Assembly: GCA_019787685.1 (NCBI GenBank)
Contig: JAHNUO010000002.1
Coordinates: forward strand, 1,612,001-1,676,000
Source: Chiua virens
Lineage: Eukaryota; Basidiomycota; Agaricomycetes; Boletales; Boletaceae
Reading direction: 5' to 3'
DNA: 64,000 nt
A program made the position numbers and the translations under genes. Each line of letters starts with the position of its first letter. The first letter of the stretch is position 1. The notes beneath the pieces were generated by a model. That model saw only the letters and a list, made by a program, of their open reading frames with translations, searched no databases and had not been told where the DNA came from. Positions 53,316 to 64,000 of the stretch are shown in pieces.

Positions 53316-55789
53316 TCACTGCTTGTCTGTCAGATCGGCAAACGCATGGCGTTCTCTCTCCCGCTGGACGTCCGCATCGCTCCATCCACGCCGTGCCTTT
53401 TCTTCTGCCAGCTTTCTCTGGCGTTCCTTGTTCAAACGTGTATTGATCCACCGGAGGAGGAACGACACCATGATCTGCACGATGAGGATGACCATGATAG
53501 CCGTCTTACCGGGGATATACGCAGGGGCGTCCTTGGGCTGGAAAATCTCCGTGCCGATGATGTTGCCCACACTAAACGTCGCCATCGTCATCGCGTTTAT
53601 CGTCACCTATTTTTTTCCCCGCATAGCCACGTCAACGGCACTGTAACACGGTTTCCCCCGAATGTCACGGGAGGACGCACCTTTTTGGTATGACCGCTCG
53701 TGTTGCTCGCATTGTAGGCGTAAATGGTCGACAGGGCGCTACCGAACGTGCCCGTCAAGTAGGATGCTGCGGAGAAGCGACGGTTGATCAGCCCATCGTC
53801 GAATCGCAAAAGGGACGCAGTTTGTACCAAATAGAAGCACACCCTGGTGCCCGGCGTCTTTAAGCCCAATCAACATGGCTAATGAACAGATACATGAGCG
53901 CCGGGGGAAGAAGCAAGAGGTACGATGTACCGCCTACCTGCACCGACGATGGTAGGTACCAACGCAATGACGATGGGCGTCATTCGCTCGCCCTAACACA
54001 GAAAGGTGAGTGCATTGCACCGACACAAGATGGATGCAGCGTACCTTCTTATCTGAATACCAGCCGCAAAACAGGACCATCACTGATCCGATGGCACCTG
54101 CGGGTGTAGAAAGGATCAGTGTTTGCTTTGTTCTAAATCTCTTCATTCAAATCTTGATCAGTACGTTGCTTCTGCAGGGACGTACGTGTATCCAAAGCTC
54201 TTGATGATAATGTTGCTGACTAGTCAAGTAAACAAAGTTAGTACGTCATCGAGATCTATCGCTCGGATCACCCTACAGTTACTCAACGCGCCATTAGGAA
54301 TGCTCGCTGAAAGACGTGTCAGTCGTATGCTAAGCCGTTGCCTAGGACGCACATACTAAGCACGGTCGACAACACGATTAACCAAGTCCGAACGTCCATC
54401 AGGGCCTCTTGATCTGCTCTACCTTGATTGTCTTGTTTTCCGTCCCCCCTTGATCGTTCCGAACACGCTCCAAAGCAGCGATGCGTTCCTCTCGGCTCAG
54501 CATACGCGCGTGCACAGGAGAGTCGGGGAGCCAGACCAACACGACGATGCCGATGACGATTGCTAGGGCGCCCAAGAGCAGGTAGACGATCTTGTACGCC
54601 GGAATAGCTTTCCCGTCGTAGAACGAGATACCCTGTCACGTCGTCGTGAGTAGGGCCATCGAGCGTGACGTGATCCATGCGACCTACATAAGCGACGAAA
54701 CCGCCAAAGACCTGCGTAAGACCGTTCTGCGGAATGACGTTGAGCGTCTGCAATTGAGCGAGTACGCGACGCCCTCACCATAACGTAAAACCACGAAATC
54801 CTAGTGGCCTAGACATGTTGTGAGTCGTTGGTACACCTAGGTCTTTGGGATGGTCGACGAACCTGTTCGTCTTTTTGTAGAACATGGAAATGATCAATAT
54901 TAAGCAAGGAGCCACGCATGACTCGCACATGCCTAGAAGCGATGTCAACCTGCATGAGAGAACATGATTGTTCACACGGACGCCGACATACCCAAGAGGA
55001 AGCGCAAGGCAAAGAATGCCCCAAAATTATCCGTGGATGCCTGCAGCATGAGGAGTACTCCCCAGACTACGATGTTGGTGCCTTGATGTCATCACTTTAG
55101 CGACGGTCTCCTCGACCGATGGACAGCATCCTCACCCAGATACTTGGCTAGCCTCAATTTCTGGGAAATGTACACGGTGGGGAATTCCCAGAACAAGTAT
55201 CCTGTCATTCGTCAGACAGAACCTCGGACAGAGGGACCCAAACTCACCCAGATAAAAGGCCATGGATACCAGATTGTAGTTCTGCTAGGGAATGAGCAAA
55301 GAGAGATGACACTCGCAGAGAATTTACCTCGCCGACGATGGGAAAGCCCATGACACTACAAGGAATCACAACGAGATTGTCGGGTTTATGATATCGCTGA
55401 CCTTGCATAGTTTAGAGACGTTTTGTCACTAGACACAAGTCAGTGAGGACGAACAAAATTGAGAATTAGTGTAATGGAACGTACAGATATTGAGAGAAAT
55501 AAACTGCTGCAGCTATCGTCGGAATGACGAAATCCTACAGTTGATGCGTCGGCAAAGACGACAATCGACAAGAAAGTGCGCGGAAACACACCAATTTTCT
55601 CCGAAGTCTTCTGTTAAACTCGTCGCTGAAATGTTCTGTGGCTTCTGCACCGACGAGCTGCAAGGCCTCATCTCCGTCTGCTGCATCGAGAGGGCTCGAA
55701 TCGAGCTTCTCCTCAAGATCGTCAGGAAGGTGAGAGATATCCTCCGATTTCTCGAAGTTGTTGTTCAACGGACTAGGCTGAGAAGACAT
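53316..55789 (-). CDS. MFS permease, Dal5/allantoate permease-like
   Basis: A plasma-membrane proton symporter of the Dal5 group for allantoate, ureidosuccinate, dipeptides or related anions; the real substrate is unknown. ATG 55789 gives MSSQPSPLNNNFEKSED, a long acidic cytosolic N-terminus, then RRLRRKL and helix 1 across an intron. Later exons include VYLLLGALAIVIGIVVLVW and PDSPVHARMLSREERIAALERV, a Dal5-type loop, MDVRTWLIVLSTVLSM, IGSVMVLFCGWYSDKK and ASNTSGHTKKV, then TMATFSVGNIIGTEIFQ, PAYIPGKTAIMV and a tail ending DLTDKQ. In EQIK(E)ALMDV a base is missing near 54409, where AAGAGG stands for AAGGAGG. About ten short introns are implied. Confidence 0.82.
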
Positions 55790-56132
55790 TGGACCGTGGG
55801 CACAGCAACCAAGTAGGATATGAATCACGCCGCCTCTTATCCTCTGAAGGCTCCACCCCCAAGGTTGTGTTCTCGCACGACGTGGGCACTTGTGCCTGCG
55901 ACTGATAACAACTGACGCGCAGACGTCAACCAACTGGTCCACAGGAAGATAAGGGTGTCAACAATTTTAGCATGAACACATGGGTGGGGCTTTCAGTTGC
56001 TTGCAGGAAACTTGAAAAGCTACCGTTTTCTCACATACCTCCTACAACAAATTGGTGCGCACTAGGATAGGCTGTGTGTTCAAATAGAAAGAGTATGATT
56101 ATTCATCACATGTCGTACAATGCCAAGTACAT
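55790..56132. other. Intergenic, Dal5-like gene promoter side
   Basis: A 343 bp stretch between the permease start and the thiolase 3' end. No definite element is visible. Confidence 0.4.
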
Positions 56133-57653
<1,521 letters not shown>

Positions 57654-57783
57654 TTAATCTTTATCGGGACAATCCGACGGAGAGATGAAATGCTTTGAAA
57701 GTGGTACGATTGCAAACGACGTAACAAGCTTGTGCTCAACGTTCCAAACGACGTAAGACTCTCATGTGATAGTTCCGCCCGAA

Positions 57784-58413
57784 TCATCCCACGACGTCCA
57801 CGACACAACTTAGCACCACAAACCACGCCTCTAACCACTCCACATCGCGAGCCGTGTCCTCCGGGCGCGTCTCTGCCCTTGCTGCCAATATCTCCTCAAC
57901 GGCGGGGCCTGTCTCACACGGATGCAGATACCAACACTGCGTGCCGAGAGACGGATGATCTCCGAAGGAGAGAAGCGGGAAATTGGAAGTCGGGTCGCCT
58001 ATCGAGAACGCAGTCACCTCCATGCCATCAAGAGCGTGCTTGCGAAGCAGCGATGTGTGCACGATCTCCGAGAGACCGACGGGTGAACCGGCTGAGAGAC
58101 AGATGGAGCAGGAGCGAGGGGACTGGACGTCTCACGCACTGGAATCATATACGGAAAAGTAAAAAGTTGGGACTTGGAACGTCGGGGAGAGCACGACAGA
58201 TTGGTGGCAGATGAGGTGATCAGGCTCGGGCAGGGCCATTGCTGGATCACCATCAGCGGGGTCGTGTGGATCGCTAGTAATCGACCGCTTCTGCAGCGGG
58301 GTCGTTCTGTAAATGTAACCAAAGCCAGGGGTGTGTTCTACCCAAGCCCAGTCATGTTTCCGTTGGACAAATGCCTTGCACGCCGTCTCGAACTGTGAGC
58401 GGGTCAATGTCAT
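57784..58413 (-). CDS. ATG10: Autophagy E2-like enzyme Atg10
   Basis: Atg10 conjugates Atg12 to Atg5. ATG 58413 gives TLTRSQFETACKAFVQRKHDW, then FQVPTFYFSVYDS. An intron at about 58144-58098 joins this to GSPVGLSEIVHTSLLRKH. The active site is visible near the end: GTQCWYLHPCET, where the Cys of HPCET is the expected catalytic residue, followed by EWLEAWFVVLSCVVDVVG. Overall length of about 195 residues fits the family. The start is 110 bp from the divergent eS1 ribosomal protein gene. The assignment rests on these C-terminal motifs. Confidence 0.87.
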
Positions 58414-58522
58414 AAGTGGCGTGAGAATGACTATAACAGCACATGAATTAAGGTTCAAGCCACACACCACACAACCAGCCTCGACTACAGAACCAACTAC
58501 ACCCTCATCCTAATCTCCCGTC
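58414..58522. promoter_or_regulatory. 109-bp divergent promoter, ATG10 / eS1
   Basis: Between the two start codons. The eS1 side is rich in CA and pyrimidines (ACACACCACACAACC), as often seen before fungal ribosomal-protein starts. Promoter function is inferred from position. Confidence 0.4.
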
Positions 58523-59489
58523 ATGGCTGTAGGAAAGGTACGTTTACATATCCCTCAATTCCTCGTCTCCTCACGTCTGTCCAGAACAAGCGTCTCTCCA
58601 AGGGTAAGAAAGGTATCAAGAAAAAGGTCGTTGACCCCTTCTCTCGCAAAGGTATGTTTCTCTACGTTCGGTGCAAACACCGTCTCATCGTTTCTCAGAG
58701 TGGTATGATGTCAAAGCTCCCTCCACATTCGAGGTCAAGAACATTGGAAAGACCCTTGTCAACCGATCGCAAGGATTGAGTATGCGTTCTCTCTCGCTTT
58801 CTTCCTTTCCCTTCTGACGCTCCTTGTAGAGAATGCCAACGACTCGCTAAAGGGTCGTATCATTGAGGTCTCCCTCGCAGATCTCAACAAGGACGAGGAA
58901 CAGTCCTTCCGCAAAATCAAACTACGGATCGATGAGGTGCAAGGGAAAAACTGTCTCACCAACTTCCACGGCATGGACTTTACGTCAGACAAGCTTCGCT
59001 CCCTCGTCCGTAAATGGCAGACACTGATCGAGGCTCACGTCGATGTCAAGACCACCGATGGCTACCTTCTCCGCCTCTTTGCCATTGCCTTCACCAAGCG
59101 CCGTCCAAACCAAGTCCGCAAAACAACCTACGCCCAATCGAGTCAAATTCGTGAGATCCGTAAAAAGATGTTCGAGATTATGACTCGGGAGGCAACGAGC
59201 TGCGATTTGAAGGAGTTGGTGCAAAAATTTGTTCCTGAGGCTATCGGTCGTGAGATCGAGAAGAACACCCGCAATATCTACCCACTACAAAATGTCTACA
59301 TCCGCAAAGCCAAGATCCTCAAGGCACCCAAATTTGACGTGTCCAAGCTACTTGAGCTCCATGGCGAGTCGACAGACGTGAGTGTGTCTGATCTTTTTAA
59401 TGCATTCAGGCACTGACAAGCTATAACAGGAGACGGGCACACGGGTGGTGAAGGAGTTCAAAGAACCCGAGATTCTGGATTCTGTCTGA
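58523..59489 (+). CDS. RPS1: 40S ribosomal protein eS1 (S3a)
   Basis: A small-subunit protein near the mRNA exit. ATG 58523 gives MAVGK, then small exons [19 protein letters not shown] and [18 protein letters not shown], a layout of short introns near the 5' end typical of ribosomal-protein genes. The main exon runs from [18 protein letters not shown] through [19 protein letters not shown] to [20 protein letters not shown] and [16 protein letters not shown] last intron (about 59379-59430) joins HGESTD to [15 protein letters not shown], ending ILDSV at 59489. The frame is intact. Expression is expected to be high. Confidence 0.95.
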
Positions 59490-59830
59490 AACATCCTTAC
59501 CTTGCTGTCTACCTTTGTACTGCCTATGAACTCACGCTAGTTGTGCCTGTTGCAAGGGTGCTACCGAACTATTTCCATGACCATGACCCATTCATAGTGG
59601 GTGCTATAATTACCCCGGTATATGAGCGATCTAAATATCAGTCGGTTGGTATGACAGCGGTCCGCTTCGAATTGTGAGAACTTCGGACAGAGGTAATCTA
59701 TGACAATTCAAATTCGTACATTCCGTCATCTGAATCCGAAAGTAATTCAACTTCCCTTGACCTGCCATTTTTTTTCCCTCTGTTCACTCCGCCCTGCACA
59801 AGCACACCACACCACACAACTCTCTCTAGC

Positions 59831-60542
59831 ATGTCCGACATTGATTACCTCTCCAATATCGTCACAAGACACCCTGACTTTCCCAAGCCGGCATGTCCCT
59901 CTCCCACTTTTCCGTGTCATTCATTTTCATCTTGAATCCACCAACAGGGCGTCACCTTCCTCGACATTTTCCCCATTTTCCGTGATCCCGTCGCATTCGA
60001 GACCTTGATCACCCACTTTGTCTACCATATCACCTCATACACGATACCCAAGTCAGTGCGCAAAAAAGTAGATGTCGTCGTTGGCCTAGACGCAAGAGGA
60101 TTCCTCATCGGACCGCTCATCGCCCTCCGGCTGGGCGCAGCCTTTGTACCAGTGAGGAAAAAGGGGAAGCTCCCAGGACCGTGCAAGCAAGCATCGTACG
60201 AAAAAGAATACGGCGTCGTGCGTTGAAACCCTTGTCTGCGCGTGTCCCTCCTGATCAGTTCTCGGACAGGACACGTTCGAAATGCAAGACGGCGCCATCC
60301 GGCCCGGACAGAACGTCATCATCGTCGATGATCTCATCGCTACGGGTGCGTGTGCATACCCATGACCCACGCCGACGCGTCACTCACTGGGCGGTCTTCT
60401 AGGTGGCTCTGCCAGCGCAGCAGGCGCTCTTGTCCGCTTACAGGGCGGTAATATTTTGGAGTACTTGTTCATCGTAGAAATATCCGCGCTGCGAAAGAAC
60501 TGGACCATTGAAGATCCTGTTTATTCGATCATCCAGGAATAG
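59831..60542 (+). CDS. APT1: Adenine phosphoribosyltransferase
   Basis: Salvages adenine with PRPP to AMP in the cytosol. ATG 59831 gives [19 protein letters not shown], and an intron joins [14 protein letters not shown]. The nucleobase site shows [13 protein letters not shown], then [15 protein letters not shown]. The next exon has [21 protein letters not shown], split by an intron from [13 protein letters not shown], which together form the PRPP-binding motif. The end is PVYSIIQE at 60542. Length of about 185 residues and the motifs are canonical. Three short introns are used, all with clean GT-AG borders. Confidence 0.93.
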
Positions 60543-61176
60543 GCACACGATCGGCGCGTCAAAGTGTTATCCTTATTGATGGTCTTTCTAGCAAAGTATA
60601 TTTAAGTTCCATGCCTTGTGTATAGAGTGGATATTGTATGTGCGTACCTCTCTAACTGATGCGAAATCGAGTCGGCCGTCCACGGCGAATCATTAGGAAT
60701 TGTAAACCTTGTCATCAGGGTCCTAAAGGTGTAGGGAGTCTAATGTACACTTTGCGTGGATCACTGGGTTATGTGGCGGTACAGCGATCCATCGATAGCT
60801 GCAGCCTCCCGGGTCCGCGATAACAGTTGTATTGCAACTCGCCGCTCCTGGGCCGATTTCCATGTAAATCGACGGACACCGACGCACGTATCACGATATT
60901 AAGGGTGTTTCAGTTTCAGTTTCGGTTTCGGTTTCAGTCGGTCGTTGCTGCCAAGTATGAATTTAGATAGGTTGCCGACACGTTACTTATCTGACAGTCT
61001 AGATCATGTGTTATTCATATCATATCTGAAACCGGCAGCATCAATGAACGGATCTGTGCGCCGCTTACATCAATCCGTGACCAACTGGACGGCGATAGAA
61101 TCAGACAGCCATCTCTAATATTTTTGCGATAGGCCAACGGCCTCGAACGTGATTCCGCAGGTCTAGGGTAATAGCA
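60543..61176. other. Intergenic between convergent genes
   Basis: A 630 bp stretch with no supported gene. It contains the hexamer repeat described separately. The remainder has no distinct structure that I can see. Confidence 0.45.
60907..60936 (+). repeat. Hexamer tandem repeat GTTTCR, 5 copies
   Basis: Five consecutive copies of GTTTCA or GTTTCG. It is intergenic, between APT1 and the GH47 gene. Most likely a simple microsatellite. Confidence 0.85.
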
Positions 61177-64000
61177 TTAAACCAATAGCCGGGTATTCAT
61201 CAAAGGATGCCCGTTGATGTAGAGTACATGAAGCGTCTCGCCCCGATCATCATGTTTGTCTTCCCCAGCCTTGGGTTGACTGGACCATCCATCTGAGTCG
61301 ATGGAAAATAGAACGTTACCGTAACCAAACCCGCCAGAAGTATCCAGCATGGCGGCAATATTCTTCCCTGCCGTATGCGGTATTAGTACGAGCGCAACGT
61401 CCTGGAGTTCGCCCGCCGCCGCCACTTCGTCCGCGTTAGCCGAAGGGTTAATGGCCAAGTCATCCGTGTTGATCACGATGACTCCTGAGGCACCTGCGTC
61501 CCGAGCGTAGACAAGTTTCTCTATGAAGGTACAATCACCCCTCCATACGACCACAGCATCGCCAGCGAAATTTTGATCAAAGGGTTTGCATCCAAGTGGG
61601 TTCGTGATATCTCTTTGAATCCGAACCCCTTGAGCGTGCCCGAATGTCAGCGACTCTACGCTCTTCGCCTGGGTGACGTCTGCACCAAATGTGGCAGTGT
61701 GCGCAGTTACGTGAAACTCTGCATTCAAATCTACCATCCCAGGATGCGCCGGAAGTAGAGGGTCCATCGTGTCGAGAAATATACGCAGACGGACGTCAGA
61801 TCTCTGTACGAGCTTAAGTTCATCTTCCGCCATGAGCAGGGCTGTATCGTTGATATAAACTAATTGGCCAGTCCGAATAGCGTGTGGACCAACTAGTGCG
61901 TGGAACTGAGTGCCAAGCTTGACAGAGGCGGATAGATACACTAACGTTTGGTGATATCATATCCCTTTCCATCGAGACGGCTGACGATACGAGCTCGGAT
62001 TCCAGTGATATTTTGGAGTAAAAAACCATCCGCCACCAGCTGTAGCTTCTGGCTTCCTGGATTTGGGTCCTCTGCGACCTTACGACCCCCTGGAGACATA
62101 ATGAAGTCGTACGCCTGTCGTTATAAAGTCAACCATCAGCAGACTCGCCTAGCAAGAGGATCTCACAAATGGATCGACTTGAGGCACTGAACACCAACCA
62201 TCGGGGGACCAATAGTGTTCGTCCAGCGGCTGAGGTCTCAACCCGATCAGCTCTCTTGCATAATCAATGTCGGGACGCGAGCCGACCCCGCGCACAAGAC
62301 CGTCCACGACGCCATTTGGGACAAAGCCTTGGAATGGATGATAAGCGGGACACTGGAGATTTTCTTCTCTACGAAGCCGTCGACGAGCCGGTGACATAGG
62401 TCGAAGGACTTCTTGGGGGAGAGAAATAATATGACCCTCCGTGGTCAAAACATAATGGGAATCATCGTTGTTCAGGTGATTCTCTTCGTCAAACAGAAGA
62501 TACAGATACTGCGCCACATGTCAAAGTTTTCCCGAAGTCTTTGGAGAGCTAATAAAAGTACCTTCAAGGTTTCTGAGAGGGCAAATGATTCCATCCTGTC
62601 GTCCCTTGCGTTGGTGCGTAAGTCCTTGATGCCGGTGAGTCCGCAGTCTACTTTGGCCCTGATAACAAGGTCCTTCAAGATGCGTTCTCCGACGTCAAGG
62701 TAGTAGCTATCTCTGGTAGCCTAACCAATTTATCAGTAGAGCTCGGTTGGATCGTTACCGCAATCCCTACCCTGTAAAGATACCAAGTGGATTCAACAAA
62801 TTCGGGGCGAAGAGGATATTGAAAAGACGTCGCTTGCATAGCATGGGTGTCCCAAACTTCAGGCAATCCTGAATGCCGTCTCCATAAATTCCAATCTATG
62901 CAAGGAGATTAGATCAGACCGATGCGACGCACGCAAGTACGCACATATCAGATGTGATTTGATGGCGTTGGGGATATCCCCGCCAAGAACTTGCAAGCCT
63001 GGCCAGAAGGCGGAGAGCGAATCTATTGTTGAATAAACCTGGTCTCCCGTATGTGGATTGACGGTACGGTACTAAAACAAATCATCGATAGGTAGCGAGA
63101 AGAAGAAGATAATCTTACCCAGTGACCGTCAAGAGATCGCACATGTCGCATGACTGCTGCGTACCCTTCCTGCCAGACATCCAAGAACTCGACCTCCCCT
63201 GCGGCATTATAATAAGGGAAGAGAACAGTTTAAGAGATGTTGCGGACAACAACCCACCACTTAAAATGTACCATTTTAATGCATATTCATAGAAGGAGTC
63301 TATGCCTGCACCGATTCCAGTGACCTCTGGATGCATCCATGACTAGACGGAATATCAGTACTGGCACAGAATGGGAGAATTTTTGATGCTAACTCCGGTC
63401 CAGATGTTGATGGTATTAGCCACCAAACCAAGATCTGATCTTCGGTTCCATAGTGCAAAGTAAGCCTTGTAGGCGGCTTTCTCAAAGCGCTCATCGCCGG
63501 TAAGTCTACTCAGAGTAGCAAACTCTAGCATCAAGGAACCCGCGCCAGCAGTACCTAGAATCAAATGTAAGAAAGATATCGTCATCCAAACAAGGAAATG
63601 ACCGACAAGTATCTAGAGACTCTCCTCTCCGAACACCGTGCCGCAAATTAAGCTAGGAAGACGTAAGCCTCAGAATTTCATAAATTCGGATGAGACTTAC
63701 TCTAGCATAAGGAAGCCCGGTTGGTGTCGCAAATGCGGGCAATAGTCGCTTGCCGAGGTCGTAAGCCATGTCCAAAAGTTGTCCCCGATACCATGGAAGG
63801 TAAAATGATTGGTTCGGGTTACTAGCAAATATATGTCCAGACAGAAGACCACCTAGGACACGAATTGTAGTTTCAAATACTTGAGGTTTTGTATTCACGT
63901 CGAAAGAAACCCAGTCGATAACATTTTTGACCGCATCTTGAAAACCTGGTGGATCATCGAGTACTACCAGTGTGTCCAACACATCGACAAGCGTCAAGGA
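61177..64000 (-). CDS. GH47 alpha-mannosidase, EDEM/Mnl1-like, with PA domain (5' cut)
   Basis: An ER mannosidase-like protein that marks misfolded glycoproteins for degradation. The gene enters from the right edge, so its N-terminus is missing. From there: [69 protein letters not shown], then [19 protein letters not shown] with the GH47 pattern [13 protein letters not shown], and [12 protein letters not shown] and [10 protein letters not shown] protease-associated domain follows: [30 protein letters not shown], ending MNTRLLV at 61177. The GH47 plus C-terminal PA layout is that of EDEM3 or fungal Mnl1-like proteins. I see no KDEL-type ending. Numerous short introns are implied and not all borders are fixed. 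Confidence 0.87.

Noticed and set aside
54361..54420. Intron to explain the frame change in the Dal5-like permease
   Set aside because: No GT-AG pair fits, and one missing base in AAGGAGG restores a continuous conserved segment.

Overview
The window is a compact fungal nuclear segment, most likely from an Agaricomycete-type basidiomycete. Coding exons are cut by many 45-60 bp GT-AG introns, genes alternate between strands at about one per 2 kb, and several families point to that group: a FunK1 fungal-type kinase, an HMG-box factor of the mushroom type, a Pth11/rhodopsin-like seven-helix protein, and a chromodomain protein fused to a thymine-hypermodification-type helical domain. No rRNA, tRNA, CRISPR or clear transposon was found.

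Layout. 1-10 kb: Rheb GTPase, GH2 beta-mannosidase, an MFS permease and an alanyl-tRNA editing hydrolase. 11-22 kb: mostly housekeeping genes (Nem1 phosphatase, ESCRT-III Snf7, ceramide synthase, a U1A/U2B''-type RRM protein, MOB1, a BTB-like protein, DEAD-box Dbp8). 22-34 kb: a more accessory stretch with FunK1, an HMG-box protein, the SUA5 and FMC1-like pair, two weak hypothetical genes and a long protein ending in a degenerate eIF4A-like helicase fold. 34-48 kb: ELP2, a membrane-anchored SMP-30/lactonase-like protein, a seven-helix receptor-like protein, a Ure2-type GST, PET191, IBA57, PPT2, GPN3, PYM1 and an MCUR1/FMP32-like protein. 48-53 kb: a histidine-rich protein, a large disordered hypothetical protein and the chromodomain protein. 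53-64 kb: a Dal5-like permease, ERG10 thiolase, ATG10, ribosomal protein eS1, APRT, and a GH47/PA-domain mannosidase cut by the right edge.

Themes. Mitochondrial biogenesis is well represented (PET191, IBA57, PPT2, FMC1-like, MCUR1/FMP32-like). SUA5 and ELP2 both serve tRNA anticodon-loop modification, and Dbp8, eS1, PYM1 and the pseudohelicase relate to ribosomes or translation. Several divergent pairs share intergenic regions of 57-120 bp (GPN3/PYM1, PET191/IBA57, MCUR1-like/His-rich, ATG10/eS1, permease/AlaX), so bidirectional promoters are likely.

Sequence quality. At least ten genes, including essential ones, show single-base frame breaks inside otherwise well-conserved reading frames. 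Most can be placed in short homopolymers and most are +1. Uncorrected assembly errors are the simplest explanation. These breaks are marked gene by gene and should be resolved before any is called a pseudogene. The most unusual candidate is the chromodomain plus hydroxymethyl-dU-kinase/aGPT-pyrophosphorylase-like protein at 51584-52957, followed by the catalytically stripped eIF4A-like protein at 30845-34036.
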